A DNA stretch of 64,000 nucleotides from the NCBI RefSeq assembly GCF_002140915.1, contig NZ_NGKU01000001.1, positions 427,525 to 491,524 on the forward strand, written 5' to 3'. The notes under the pieces are model-generated. The model did not search any database and was not told the origin of the DNA. It saw nothing but the letters and a program-made list of their open reading frames with translations. The translations under genes were made by a program, and so were the position numbers. Below, in pieces: positions 1 to 9,030 of the stretch. Each line of letters begins with the position of its first letter. Within the stretch, counting starts at the first letter, position 1. This DNA comes from Candidatus Enterococcus testudinis. Lineage in GTDB: Bacteria; Bacillota; Bacilli; Lactobacillales; Enterococcaceae.

Positions 1-1
1 A

Positions 2-916
2 GCAATCATTGGAACGGCGCTCAGCAAGCAAGACCAAGGCAAACATATCATCACAACACAGATCGAACACCCGGCTGTTATCCAAAGCATGCAGTATTTG
101 GAAACGTTGGGCTTTGAAGTGACCTATTTGCCCGTCGACCAGAAAGGGCAATTGGCAGTGTCAGATCTAGAAGCAGCCCTTTGCCCTGATACGATCCTCG
201 TTTCGATCATGACCGCGAACAATGAGACCGGCAATATCTTGCCAATCGCAGCTATAGGAGAAGCCTTACGTGCACATCCAGCTGTATTTCATACAGATGC
301 GGTACAAGCGTATGGGAAAATCCCCTTAAATATTGTTGAAAACGGCATTGATTTGTTGAGTATTTCTGCCCACAAAATCAATGGACCTAAAGGTGTGGGA
401 TTCCTTTACAAGCGTGACGGCATTTCATTGCCATCGTATATGCATGGTGGTGAACAAGAAGAAAAACGCCGTGCTGGCACAGAAAATCTGGTAGGAATCA
501 TGGGGATGGCCAAAGCCGCTTCTTTGTTGACAGATCAGGTACAACAAGAAAATACTGCCCACTATCAACATTTTGCCATTGCATTGCTCGACACGCTGCA
601 AGCAAATGGCGTGACATATCAATTAAATGGCGATCCTGATAGTAAGCTGCCTCATATTCTCAATTTACGCTTTCCTGGGGTCAGCAGCGACCTGCTTTTG
701 ATGAAGCTAGACCTAAAAGGTGTCGCGATTTCAACGGGGAGTGCCTGTACGGCAGGCAATGTTGAACCTTCTCATGTATTGGAAGCCATGCTTGGCAAAG
801 CGCATCCGGCTATTCGGGAGTCTGTTCGGATTAGTTTTGGGTTAGGCAACACAATGGTAGAAGTCCGACAATTTGCCGATCTATTGGCAAAAACAGTATT
901 GGCCTCGAAAAAGTAA
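2..916 (+). CDS. Cysteine desulfurase, NifS/IscS family (5' end cut by window)
   Basis: A PLP enzyme that takes sulfur from L-cysteine as a protein-bound persulfide. The reading frame is open from base 2 with no start, so the N-terminus lies upstream; 304 residues are visible. The PLP lysine motif SAHKINGPKG (lysine at visible residue 125) and the active-site cysteine in STGSACTAG (visible residue 249) are intact. The family is normally about 380 residues, so roughly 75 are missing. A DUF1831 gene follows, and mnmA lies 4 kb on; in related Firmicutes these three are usually adjacent and supply sulfur for tRNA 2-thiouridine. That role is inferred from context. Confidence 0.93.
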   Translation, partial: AIIGTALSKQDQGKHIITTQIEHPAVIQSMQYLETLGFEVTYLPVDQKGQLAVSDLEAALCPDTILVSIMTANNETGNILPIAAIGEALRAHPAVFHTDAVQAYGKIPLNIVENGIDLLSISAHKINGPKGVGFLYKRDGISLPSYMHGGEQEEKRRAGTENLVGIMGMAKAASLLTDQVQQENTAHYQHFAIALLDTLQANGVTYQLNGDPDSKLPHILNLRFPGVSSDLLLMKLDLKGVAISTGSACTAGNVEPSHVLEAMLGKAHPAIRESVRISFGLGNTMVEVRQFADLLAKTVLASKK

Positions 917-983
917 GAGTTCGACTGGCTTTCTTTTTGAAAACTATTTATAATAAAAGAAATGAGTTAAATGAGGTGGAAAA

Positions 984-1325
984 ATGGCATTTGAAACAAC
1001 GGGAACCGTCTTAGGTGCTGAAACGGTTTATCGATTAGCACCCGAAGCAAAACGCTATACGTTACGAGATAATGGCTTCACTGAAACAAACGGTGGAAAT
1101 TTCCAATTGATCCGCGGATTAGAAGCAACACCCCAAAGCAAAGAAGGTTTTAAACTGAAAATCACGGTAGCCAAAGACATTCAAACATTCAAAATGTCAA
1201 TCACCACAGCCAATGGCTTGAAAGCTGTCAATATTTTTAAAGATCCAAAACAAAAAATGCTGCAAGATAAATTTTACTTTTTGATGGACGGTTTTATTAG
1301 CCGTGGGTTATTTGAAAAAGTGTAA
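984..1325 (+). CDS. DUF1831 family protein, desulfurase-associated
   Basis: A 113-residue protein of the DUF1831 family, which in lactobacilli and enterococci typically sits between a cysteine desulfurase and mnmA. It has no signal peptide or membrane segment, so it should be cytosolic. An AGGTGG-type ribosome site precedes the ATG. Its biochemical function is not established; an accessory role in sulfur transfer to tRNA is inferred only from its neighbours. Here it follows the desulfurase by 67 bases and is closed by a terminator, while mnmA has been separated from it by six genes. Confidence 0.85.
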   Translation: MAFETTGTVLGAETVYRLAPEAKRYTLRDNGFTETNGGNFQLIRGLEATPQSKEGFKLKITVAKDIQTFKMSITTANGLKAVNIFKDPKQKMLQDKFYFLMDGFISRGLFEKV

Positions 1326-1341
1326 AACATACAGCGAAAGT

Positions 1342-1387
1342 GCATCGTTCTCTTCATTCTGCGGAATGGGCGCGATGCGCTTTTTTT
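1342..1387 (+). terminator. Rho-independent terminator after DUF1831 gene
   Basis: The arms GCATCG (1342-1347) and CGATGC (1373-1378) pair and are followed by a run of seven T from 1381. It closes the desulfurase/DUF1831 unit. Confidence 0.7.
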
Positions 1388-1489
1388 GTATTTTTTGACT
1401 TTTCTTTTTATACTAGCCCTACCAAATAAGGTGCAATGGACTTTCAGCATCTTTTTCATCAAGAATTGATCAGAAAGAGGGATGACGTC

Positions 1490-2335
1490 ATGAACAACGG
1501 TAGAATAAGCATCACACAAGAAACGATCGGCATGGGCACATGGCATATGGGAGATGAAGCCGTCAAGGAGCAAGCAGAGATTGAAGCGTTGCGAGCGGGA
1601 ATCGACGGCGGGTTAGTTGTCATAGACACTGCAGAAATGTACGGTGAAGGCGCATCTGAGACATTAGTCGGCAAAGCCATTGCAGGTTATGACCGTAAAA
1701 ATTTGTACTTAATTTCAAAAGTCTATCCATGGCATGCATCAAAAACGGCGCTGCCGCAAGCCTTGGATCGTACATTGGCACGATTAGGGACCGATTATGT
1801 GGATCTGTACTTGTTGCATTGGCCGGGAGATGTTCCTTTGGCAGAAACTGTTGCAGCAATGGAGACAGCCAAATCTACTGGGAAAATCCGCAATTGGGGC
1901 GTGTCAAATTTTGATGTGGCCGATATGCAAGCGTTGATGGAAGTACCAAATGGCGAACAGTGCGCCGCCAATCAAGTGTTATATAATCTAGGTGCTCGCG
2001 GCATCGAATATGACTTGATTCCTTGGCACAAAGAAGCCAAAATCCCTCTGATTGCCTATTCTCCCATCGCGCAAGGAGATAGTCGCGGCAATCATTTTCG
2101 CAATGATCCATTGTTGAAAGAATTGGCAGAAGCAAAAGAAGTATCTGTTTTTCAACTATTATTGGCTTGGACGATCCGCAGTGGGCAAATTATAGCGATT
2201 CCTCAAACCAGTGATGCACAGCATATGAGCGAGAATATCGAAGCGAAAGAGATTCAGTTTTCGCCAGAGGAGCTTGCGAAAATCGACACACAGTTTACCC
2301 CGCCCACGAAAAAACAGCCGCTAGACGTCATATAG
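1490..2335 (+). CDS. Aldo/keto reductase
   Basis: An NAD(P)H-dependent carbonyl reductase of the aldo/keto reductase TIM-barrel superfamily, 281 residues. The catalytic tetrad is visible: D46 and Y51 in DTAEMYGEG, K77 in LISKVYP and H110 in LYLLHWPGD. An in-frame ATG at 1436 exists, but I choose 1490 because AGAGGG lies 8 bases before it and the protein then begins just ahead of the first conserved strand. It resembles the 2,5-diketogluconate/glyoxal reductase branch; the true substrate cannot be told from sequence. A metallophosphoesterase gene follows after 13 bases and is probably co-transcribed. Confidence 0.88.
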   Translation: MNNGRISITQETIGMGTWHMGDEAVKEQAEIEALRAGIDGGLVVIDTAEMYGEGASETLVGKAIAGYDRKNLYLISKVYPWHASKTALPQALDRTLARLGTDYVDLYLLHWPGDVPLAETVAAMETAKSTGKIRNWGVSNFDVADMQALMEVPNGEQCAANQVLYNLGARGIEYDLIPWHKEAKIPLIAYSPIAQGDSRGNHFRNDPLLKELAEAKEVSVFQLLLAWTIRSGQIIAIPQTSDAQHMSENIEAKEIQFSPEELAKIDTQFTPPTKKQPLDVI

Positions 2336-2348
2336 GAAAGGAAAAAGC

Positions 2349-2954
2349 ATGAACTTTTTTATAGCAGATACGCATTTTTTTCACGAAGCATTGCTAGGGG
2401 ACAATGATTTTGCGCCGCGGCCATTTAGCAGCGTCGCGCAGATGCATCAAGTGATGATAGCAAGTTGGAATAAAGTGGTCGGTGAACAGGATACAGTCTA
2501 TCATTTGGGAGATGTTGCGATGCATCCGTCTTATGAGAAAGGCTTTCCTGAAATCTTGGCATTGCTCAATCAGCTGCAAGGAAAGATTGTATTCATCAAA
2601 GGCAATCATGATACCCGTTCCTTCTTTCGTTATTTAAAGAACAACGATCCGAGACCTGCAGGCAACCCTAAATTTGCCTTTGAAGATGTGGGGGCATTGA
2701 TCAAGTTCGATCATCAGCAATTTTTGATGACCCATTATCCCATGTTACTAGGCATTACCAAAAACAGTCGGAACCTCCATGGCCATATTCATCATCACAG
2801 TGTGCCGATCCCTGAGAATCTGAATGTCGGGGTCGATGCACCTGAGTTGGCCTTCCTGCCACAACCGCGTCCGTTTGGCCAACCAATCTCAGAAAATGAA
2901 CTGACGAGATTGTATCAGCATAAAAAAGAAGCATTGGCGAAACTTTCTCACTGA
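2349..2954 (+). CDS. Calcineurin-like metallophosphoesterase
   Basis: A 201-residue cytosolic phosphoesterase with all metal-binding blocks of the calcineurin-like family: D7 and H9 in IADTHFFHE, then HLGDVA, KGNHDT, a THYP segment and LHGHIHHH. These ligate a two-metal centre. The length fits single-domain bacterial members that act on phosphodiesters or nucleotides, but the substrate is unknown. It begins 13 bases after the aldo/keto reductase with an AGGAAAGG ribosome site, which suggests a two-gene operon. Confidence 0.85.
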   Translation: MNFFIADTHFFHEALLGDNDFAPRPFSSVAQMHQVMIASWNKVVGEQDTVYHLGDVAMHPSYEKGFPEILALLNQLQGKIVFIKGNHDTRSFFRYLKNNDPRPAGNPKFAFEDVGALIKFDHQQFLMTHYPMLLGITKNSRNLHGHIHHHSVPIPENLNVGVDAPELAFLPQPRPFGQPISENELTRLYQHKKEALAKLSH

Positions 2955-3101
2955 GAATAACAACTACTGTGCAATTTTGGTACTTATTGGACGTATTTGT
3001 AAAAAGAGCAAACTCTTTGACAGCAAGCCTGTTGAAAAAGATTTGCTTTATTACAGAAAAAAGCTGATTCTCAAAAAATAATCAATTTCAAGAGTTATTA
3101 T

Positions 3102-3130
3102 TTGATGATATTTTGAGAAATGTGTATGCT
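3102..3130 (+). promoter_or_regulatory. Predicted promoter of the amaP-Asp23 operon
   Basis: A -35 element TTGATG (3102-3107) and -10 TATGCT (3125-3130) are separated by 17 bases, about 30 bases upstream of amaP. The remaining 150 bases back to the phosphoesterase gene show only A/T-rich sequence. Confidence 0.5.
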
Positions 3131-3160
3131 TTAAATATCAAGTAGCAAAGGAGGTAGCCA

Positions 3161-3724
3161 ATGCGTAAGATTTCTAAAGTGATGTTTATTATCGGATTGT
3201 TATTATTGTTACTGCTCTTTTTCTTCGGCATGGTTGCGACGCAACAAGCAGTTCAATTGCCATTTTATCTGATACCGCTCGCGGAATATCCTTGGATCGG
3301 CTCTTCCATGAATATGTTCATCTTTTGGTTGTCAGCTGGATTTGCATGTTTTACGATCTTGGCGATCATCGTGGTCCTCTTTTTCCCAAAACGTTCAGAC
3401 CGCTTGATCATCAAGCACAAAAATGGGCAATTGGAAATTCAAAAGAAAGCCTTGGAACACTTCATTGTACAAAAAGCTGAAGAAACAGATTTTATTCATC
3501 ACCCTTCAGCAAAAATCAACATCGTGAAAAACAAAGTGTCTGTCAAATTGGATGGTGAAATGAAACAAACCACCGATATACCACAAAAACAGGAACGGTT
3601 AGTGACAGAAATCAGCACAAGTTTACAACAACTCTTCGGCATCGAAAGCAATGTCCAAACAGAGGTCATATTGAAAGATGCCGAAATAAAACCCACACCG
3701 CATCAACAGCCACGGGTGGTATAG
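3161..3724 (+). CDS. amaP: Alkaline shock response membrane anchor protein AmaP
   Basis: A 187-residue membrane protein that anchors the Asp23/Gls24 envelope-stress protein, as shown in Staphylococcus aureus. Two hydrophobic segments (about residues 7-27 and 50-75) flank a short outside loop; the hydrophilic C-terminal half lies in the cytosol and carries the region related to Asp23. An AAAGGAGG ribosome site precedes the ATG. The order amaP, DUF2273, asp23 is the standard Firmicutes arrangement, with 12 and 50 bases between genes, so all three are likely one operon. Confidence 0.9.
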   Translation: MRKISKVMFIIGLLLLLLLFFFGMVATQQAVQLPFYLIPLAEYPWIGSSMNMFIFWLSAGFACFTILAIIVVLFFPKRSDRLIIKHKNGQLEIQKKALEHFIVQKAEETDFIHHPSAKINIVKNKVSVKLDGEMKQTTDIPQKQERLVTEISTSLQQLFGIESNVQTEVILKDAEIKPTPHQQPRVV

Positions 3725-3736
3725 GAGGAAAATGAA

Positions 3737-3931
3737 ATGAATGAATGGTTCAGTCATTATAAAATTCCAACTATTTTTGCAGTGATGGGTTTGATTCTAG
3801 CGATTCTATTGATCACGATCGGCTTTTTGAAGACCTTATTGCTTTTGATATTCACTGCGTTAGGCACATACTTGGGGTTTTATCTAAAAGAAGTCGGTTT
3901 CTTTGAGCAATTTCAAAGACCGCAACGCTAA
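3737..3931 (+). CDS. DUF2273 small membrane protein
   Basis: A 64-residue protein with two closely spaced hydrophobic segments (about residues 12-30 and 32-50), typical of DUF2273. This family is nearly always encoded between amaP and asp23 and probably belongs to the same membrane complex, though its exact job is unknown. A ribosome site AGGAGG precedes the ATG. Confidence 0.88.
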   Translation: MNEWFSHYKIPTIFAVMGLILAILLITIGFLKTLLLLIFTALGTYLGFYLKEVGFFEQFQRPQR

Positions 3932-3981
3932 AATTTGGTAATATTATATTAATTTAAACAAGATATTAGGAGGAATGTACG

Positions 3982-4503
3982 ATGGAAAACCAAACAAAAC
4001 CAACAACAACAGGTGTTAAAGGAGAATTAACTTACGAAGATAAAGTGATTCAAAAAATCGTAGGCATTGCATTAGAATCTGTAGACGGTCTATTAACAGT
4101 TGACGGCGGCTTCTTCTCCAATATCGCTGGCAAATTAGTGAATACCGACGATGTCACTTCAGGAATCAATGTAGAAGTCGGCAAAAAACAAGTTGCGGTC
4201 GATTTAGACATCATTGCTGAATATGGCAGCGACATGACAACGATCTATGACAAAATCAAAGATGTTGTATCTACACAAGTCAACAAAATGACAAACTTAG
4301 ATGTGATTGAAGTCAATGTGAATGTAGCGGATGTCAAAACCCGTGAACAATTCATCAAAGATTCAGAAACAGTCCAAGATAAAGTCAGCAGCGCTGCTGA
4401 AACAACTGGCGACTTTGCTTCTAAACAAGGACGCAAAGCCAAAGGTGCCTTCAACAGAACAACGACTAAGATTCAAGAAAACAACGAACCACGCGTTCAA
4501 TAA
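3982..4503 (+). CDS. Asp23/Gls24 family envelope stress response protein
   Basis: A 173-residue cytosolic protein of the Asp23/Gls24 family. The Asp23 domain covers about residues 10-125 (GELTYEDKVIQKIVGIALE opening, then a VEVGKKQVAVDLDI strand). The tail beyond is hydrophilic and lysine-rich. In enterococci Gls24 proteins are linked to stress and bile tolerance; in staphylococci Asp23 polymerises under the membrane via AmaP. It has an AGGAGG ribosome site and is followed by a strong terminator. Base composition and codon use suggest high expression (many A-ending codons), as expected. Confidence 0.92.
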   Translation: MENQTKPTTTGVKGELTYEDKVIQKIVGIALESVDGLLTVDGGFFSNIAGKLVNTDDVTSGINVEVGKKQVAVDLDIIAEYGSDMTTIYDKIKDVVSTQVNKMTNLDVIEVNVNVADVKTREQFIKDSETVQDKVSSAAETTGDFASKQGRKAKGAFNRTTTKIQENNEPRVQ

Positions 4504-4517
4504 TAGAACCAAACCAA

Positions 4518-4546
4518 ACGACCAGTCGCAGGACTGGTCGTTTTTT
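4518..4546 (+). terminator. Strong terminator of the Asp23 operon
   Basis: A perfect 10-bp stem ACGACCAGTC (4518-4527) / GACTGGTCGT (4532-4541) with a GCAG loop, followed by T's to 4546. Confidence 0.9.
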
Positions 4547-4575
4547 GTTGTGGAAACTATCCTATAGGCAGAACA

Positions 4576-4812
4576 TTATTCCCAGCCAACTTTTTGAAAA
4601 GATTGCTTCATTTCTTTCTCGGTTACGATTGCTTGTTTGGTGAAATCTGCAAAACTGTCTTCGATGAGCCGTCGATCATGTGCAATACTGGTATTGTGGC
4701 AATCATTTAGCGAAAGTGCTTCTGATTTTATTTTATCTCTCATACCAGAAGCTTGTACGCCTGAATCCTTTAATTTGCCAGCGCTGAAGCCATGCTTGTT
4801 TTGTTCGGTCAT
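4576..4812 (-). CDS. Small protein of unknown function, convergent with Asp23 operon
   Basis: A 78-residue hydrophilic protein with no signal peptide, membrane segment or motif I recognise. It is supported as a gene by an excellent ribosome site (GGGAGGAAAG read on the minus strand, just before the ATG at 4812) and by a -10 like TATACT at 4859-4854. It ends only 30 bases from the Asp23 terminator. An overlapping frame on the other strand (4637-4840) has no ribosome site and is discounted. I do not assign a function. Confidence 0.65.
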   Translation of the reverse strand: MTEQNKHGFSAGKLKDSGVQASGMRDKIKSEALSLNDCHNTSIAHDRRLIEDSFADFTKQAIVTEKEMKQSFQKVGWE

Positions 4813-5017
4813 TTCTTTCCTCCCTATCGATTTGATGTAAAAGTATTAGCATAAGTATAACTTTTGAAAACGCTTTTTTCCATACAGTAAGAGAATCATT
4901 AAAGAATAAGCAAGATGAACGAACTTCTCGTGAATTTTTTGAGATTTTGATGTATAATGCAAGATACTGAAAAGTTGCGACCTTCAAATCGTAGATGATT
5001 TCAGAATCTATAATTGA

Positions 5018-6154
<1,137 letters not shown>

Positions 6155-6157
6155 TAG

Positions 6158-6196
6158 AAATGACCAGCAAAAAATTCATTGCTGGTCATTTTTTTT
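6158..6196 (+). terminator. Terminator of mnmA
   Basis: A 12-bp stem, AAATGACCAGCA (6158-6169) with TGCTGGTCATTT (6180-6191), followed by T's. Confidence 0.9.
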
Positions 6197-6473
6197 GTGT
6201 TGGATACGTGAAAATATAAAAAAAGTTTTCCTTTTTAAAATAAATCAATTTCAGTATTTTTTAATTCTATCTCTGTTATATTCACATTCGTTTTCTTCTG
6301 TGCTAGACTAAAGATAGAAATAAATAGCTGTAATCTTAAGTGGATAAAACCATATTCAAAAAAACGATGATTTTATGAATTCTTTAAAAGGTGTTTAATT
6401 GTTGAAACTTATTCCTTGCAAGTTTAGGTAAAAGTGACTATTATGGGAAAGGAATCGTGAGAGGAGCAATGGA

Positions 6474-6851
6474 ATGTATCAAGTTGTAGTCATGTATGGG
6501 GACAATGAGCCGTGGTGGTTTTTTGAGGGATGGCAGTCAGATATTCAAGAATCGTTCACATTTGCGACCTTTAGCGAAGCAAAGTCATTTTACGAAAGTA
6601 AATGGCATGAAATCAGAAATGATTATTCTCACAAAAATGCAAAATCAAACTTTATGACGGCTTTTTGGAATGAAGAAGATGAACGCTGGTGCGAAGAATG
6701 CGACGATTACCTTCAACAATATATTGGGTTAGCACTACTCAAAGAATATCAACAAGTCGTCGACGAAAGCGAGAAAGATTTTTATGAAACAACTAATTCT
6801 AGCGGAAAAGCCAAGCGTTGCCAAAGACCTCAGCAAAGTTTTGGGCTGTGA
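6474..6851 (+). CDS. DUF1033 family protein
   Basis: A 125-residue cytosolic protein with the DUF1033 signature: MYQVVVMYGDNEPWWFF at the start, then FWNEEDERWCEECDDYLQQY near residues 65-85 and GLALLKEY. Family members bind no known ligand, and the role is unknown. They often stand next to topB or tRNA-modification genes in Lactobacillales. A GAGAGGAGC ribosome site precedes the ATG. Oddly, the last 22 codons run 68 bases into topB in another frame, so the C-terminal tail is shaped by the topB sequence. Confidence 0.82.
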   Translation: MYQVVVMYGDNEPWWFFEGWQSDIQESFTFATFSEAKSFYESKWHEIRNDYSHKNAKSNFMTAFWNEEDERWCEECDDYLQQYIGLALLKEYQQVVDESEKDFYETTNSSGKAKRCQRPQQSFGL

Positions 6852-8856
6852 GCAAAAACATAAAAACTATTACGAAGGACCCAAGGTAATTGTCACTTGG
6901 GCCCTTGGTCATTTATTGGGCTTGAAAATGCCTGAAGATCTAAATAAGGACTGGGCCACTTGGCAAATGGACACGCTGCCAATGATTCCAAAAAATATCG
7001 GTATCAAGCCATTGCCTAAAACTGGACACCAACTAAAAGCAATCAAACAACTGGCACAACGTAAAGATGTGTCAGAAGTTGTGATTGCGACAGATGCCGG
7101 ACGGGAAGGCGAGTTGGTGGCACGCTGGATTCTTGAGTGGGTCCGTTTTGACAAGCCAGTCAAACGTTTATGGATTTCTTCGCAAACACCGAAGGCCATC
7201 AAAGACGGATTTGCCAAATTGCAACCAGCTAAGAACTACGATAATCTCTACCATTCAGCACTTGCCCGAGCAAAAGCCGATTGGTTGGTGGGTCTGAATG
7301 TGACACGAGCAATGACAGTCAAATATCAAGACAATTTAAGTGCGGGTCGTGTTCAAACACCGACCTTAGCTTTGGTGCGGGATCAAGAAACAAAAATTGA
7401 AGGGTTCCGTCCGCAAAGTTACCATGTGATCAATTTAACGGTTGGAGAGGCCAAAGCAAAACTCCAATTGAAAAATCCATATCAATTGAAAGAACGAAGC
7501 GACGCCGAAGCGTTAGTCAAATCAATGAGCCAGCACAATGGCCGTGTCACTGCCATTGATGAAAAAATCAAAACGGAATCAGCGCCATTGCCTTATGATT
7601 TAACTGAAATTCAACGTGAAGCCAATCAGCGGTTTGATTTTTCCGCGAAAAAGACCTTGTCCTTGGTACAAAGTTTGTATGAAGTCCACAAAATCGTGAC
7701 CTATCCGCGGACGGATTCTAAATATTTGACCAATGATATGAAATCAACCATGAAAGAACGTCTGCAAGCTGTGGCTGATTTTGCGCCTGAAGTCAAAAGC
7801 TATATTAAAAATGGGGCGATCGTCCAACAACAAGCAGTCTTCAATGACAAAAAAGTCAGTGACCACCATGCATTGTTGCCAACCGAACAACGGGCCCGCT
7901 ATGAAAAACTATCCAACGACGAACAGCGCATCTATCAGATGATCGTAGCACGTTTCTTGATGTTGTTTGCCAAACCCCATAAAAAACAACAACAGAAAGT
8001 GACTGTGTCATTTGGTCAAGAAACGTTTGTCTTTACCCACAATACGATTCTGGAAGCTGGCTGGAAAACGACCAGTGATGAGGAAACGCAAGCAATGGCT
8101 TGGCAAAAGGATCATACCGTCAAACCCGTGTTTACTATTCAAAAAGAACTGACAACACCACCGAAACCATTAAATGAAGGTACACTGCTAGGCAAGATGG
8201 AAAAACATAGTCTAGGTACACCAGCAACAAGAGCCGAGATCATTGAAAAACTGATCAAATCTGAATTGATGGAACGTACGCCAAGTGGTTTGCAAGTATC
8301 GCCGAAAGGCAAGCAATTGCTGGTCTTGGTCAATCCTTCATTGGTAACGCCAGAACTGACAGAAAAATGGGAGAAAGAACTTGAATCTATTGCTAAAGGC
8401 AATTATTCGGCGCAAACATTTCTTGCCCAAATCGAAGCAGATACCACACAATTGGTCAAAGAAATCAAGCAAAGCGAAAGCAAGTATCAAGACTTCTCAT
8501 TAACACAGAAAAAATGTCCAGAATGTGGTGAACCTTTGCGGGAAAAGAGTACCCGAGATGGCAAAATCTATGTTTGTTCAAGCAGTACTTGTAAATACCG
8601 ACGTCGGAAAGATCCGAAAGTATCAAATCATCGCTGTCCGCAATGTCATCGGAAGATGGAAATCATTGATGGCCAAAAAGGCTCTTACTTCCGCTGCAAA
8701 TTTGACGGCACGACAGAAAAAATGGCAGACAAAAAAGAGCGTAGCAAAAAATTGACCAAACATGAAGAGCGTCGATTGATGAATAAAATCAACCAAGAAG
8801 AACCACAAGAAAGTCCGTTGGCTGCAGCATTGAAAGCAGCGATGGAGAAGGAATAA
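6784..8856 (+). CDS. topB: DNA topoisomerase III
   Basis: A type IA topoisomerase that breaks and passes single strands, mainly to resolve replication and recombination intermediates. At 690 residues it is of normal length. The TOPRIM domain starts with LAEKPSVAKDL and carries DAGREGE (D104-E110); the nicking tyrosine is Y307 in TYPRTDSKYL. After about residue 580 comes a zinc-finger tail with CPECGEP, CSSSTCKY and CPQCH cysteine pairs, then a lysine/arginine-rich end. The start overlaps DUF1033 by 68 bases; it is kept because MKQLILAEKPSVAK is the canonical N-terminus. Confidence 0.96.
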   Translation: MKQLILAEKPSVAKDLSKVLGCEQKHKNYYEGPKVIVTWALGHLLGLKMPEDLNKDWATWQMDTLPMIPKNIGIKPLPKTGHQLKAIKQLAQRKDVSEVVIATDAGREGELVARWILEWVRFDKPVKRLWISSQTPKAIKDGFAKLQPAKNYDNLYHSALARAKADWLVGLNVTRAMTVKYQDNLSAGRVQTPTLALVRDQETKIEGFRPQSYHVINLTVGEAKAKLQLKNPYQLKERSDAEALVKSMSQHNGRVTAIDEKIKTESAPLPYDLTEIQREANQRFDFSAKKTLSLVQSLYEVHKIVTYPRTDSKYLTNDMKSTMKERLQAVADFAPEVKSYIKNGAIVQQQAVFNDKKVSDHHALLPTEQRARYEKLSNDEQRIYQMIVARFLMLFAKPHKKQQQKVTVSFGQETFVFTHNTILEAGWKTTSDEETQAMAWQKDHTVKPVFTIQKELTTPPKPLNEGTLLGKMEKHSLGTPATRAEIIEKLIKSELMERTPSGLQVSPKGKQLLVLVNPSLVTPELTEKWEKELESIAKGNYSAQTFLAQIEADTTQLVKEIKQSESKYQDFSLTQKKCPECGEPLREKSTRDGKIYVCSSSTCKYRRRKDPKVSNHRCPQCHRKMEIIDGQKGSYFRCKFDGTTEKMADKKERSKKLTKHEERRLMNKINQEEPQESPLAAALKAAMEKE

Positions 8857-8867
8857 GCAAGTCAAAG

Positions 8868-8898
8868 AACCTCAAAACAGTGATTTTGAGGTTTTTTT
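8868..8898 (+). terminator. Terminator of topB
   Basis: A 10-bp stem AACCTCAAAA (8868-8877) / TTTTGAGGTT (8884-8893) followed by T's. Confidence 0.88.
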
Positions 8899-8918
8899 TG
8901 GTCCAGATGTAGAAATAC

Positions 8919-9016
8919 TTTTCAGTACAATAGAAGGAATGAGGTTAAATATTAATTGTTTCCATTATACTGGATGAAATTGTTTAAAAATTGGTCTGTT
9001 TCCAGTATAATGGAAA
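8919..9016. repeat. Three 18-bp palindrome-like motifs spaced exactly 40 bp
   Basis: Copy C, TTTCCAGTATAATGGAAA (8999-9016), is a near-palindrome of form TTTCCA-N-TATA-N-TGGAAA. Copy B, TTTCCATTATACTGGATG, starts at 8959; copy A, TTTTCAGTACAATAGAAG, a weaker match (14 of 18 to C), starts at 8919. The three starts are 40 bases apart. The rest of each 40-bp unit is also loosely alike (both contain a GTTWAA block before the next copy), so they may be old tandem duplications. Copy C contains a TATAAT hexamer, so it may be an operator over the promoter of the ATPase gene. Confidence 0.8.
8983..9011 (+). promoter_or_regulatory. Predicted promoter of the DUF4143-type ATPase gene
   Basis: TATAAT (9006-9011) lies inside palindrome copy C, with a poor -35 TTTAAA (8983-8988) at 17 bases. 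The overlap of -10 and palindrome suggests repression by a bound protein. Confidence 0.45.
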
Positions 9017-9030
9017 TAAGAGGTGGTCAT

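Noticed and set aside
4637-4840. Plus-strand frame opposite the 78-residue gene
   Set aside because: No ribosome site, and the opposite strand has a strong one; treated as shadow.
8956-9030. Longer N-terminus for the DUF4143-type ATPase
   Set aside because: The upstream ATG falls in the repeat/promoter region, before the -10 element; ATG 9031 has AGGTGG.
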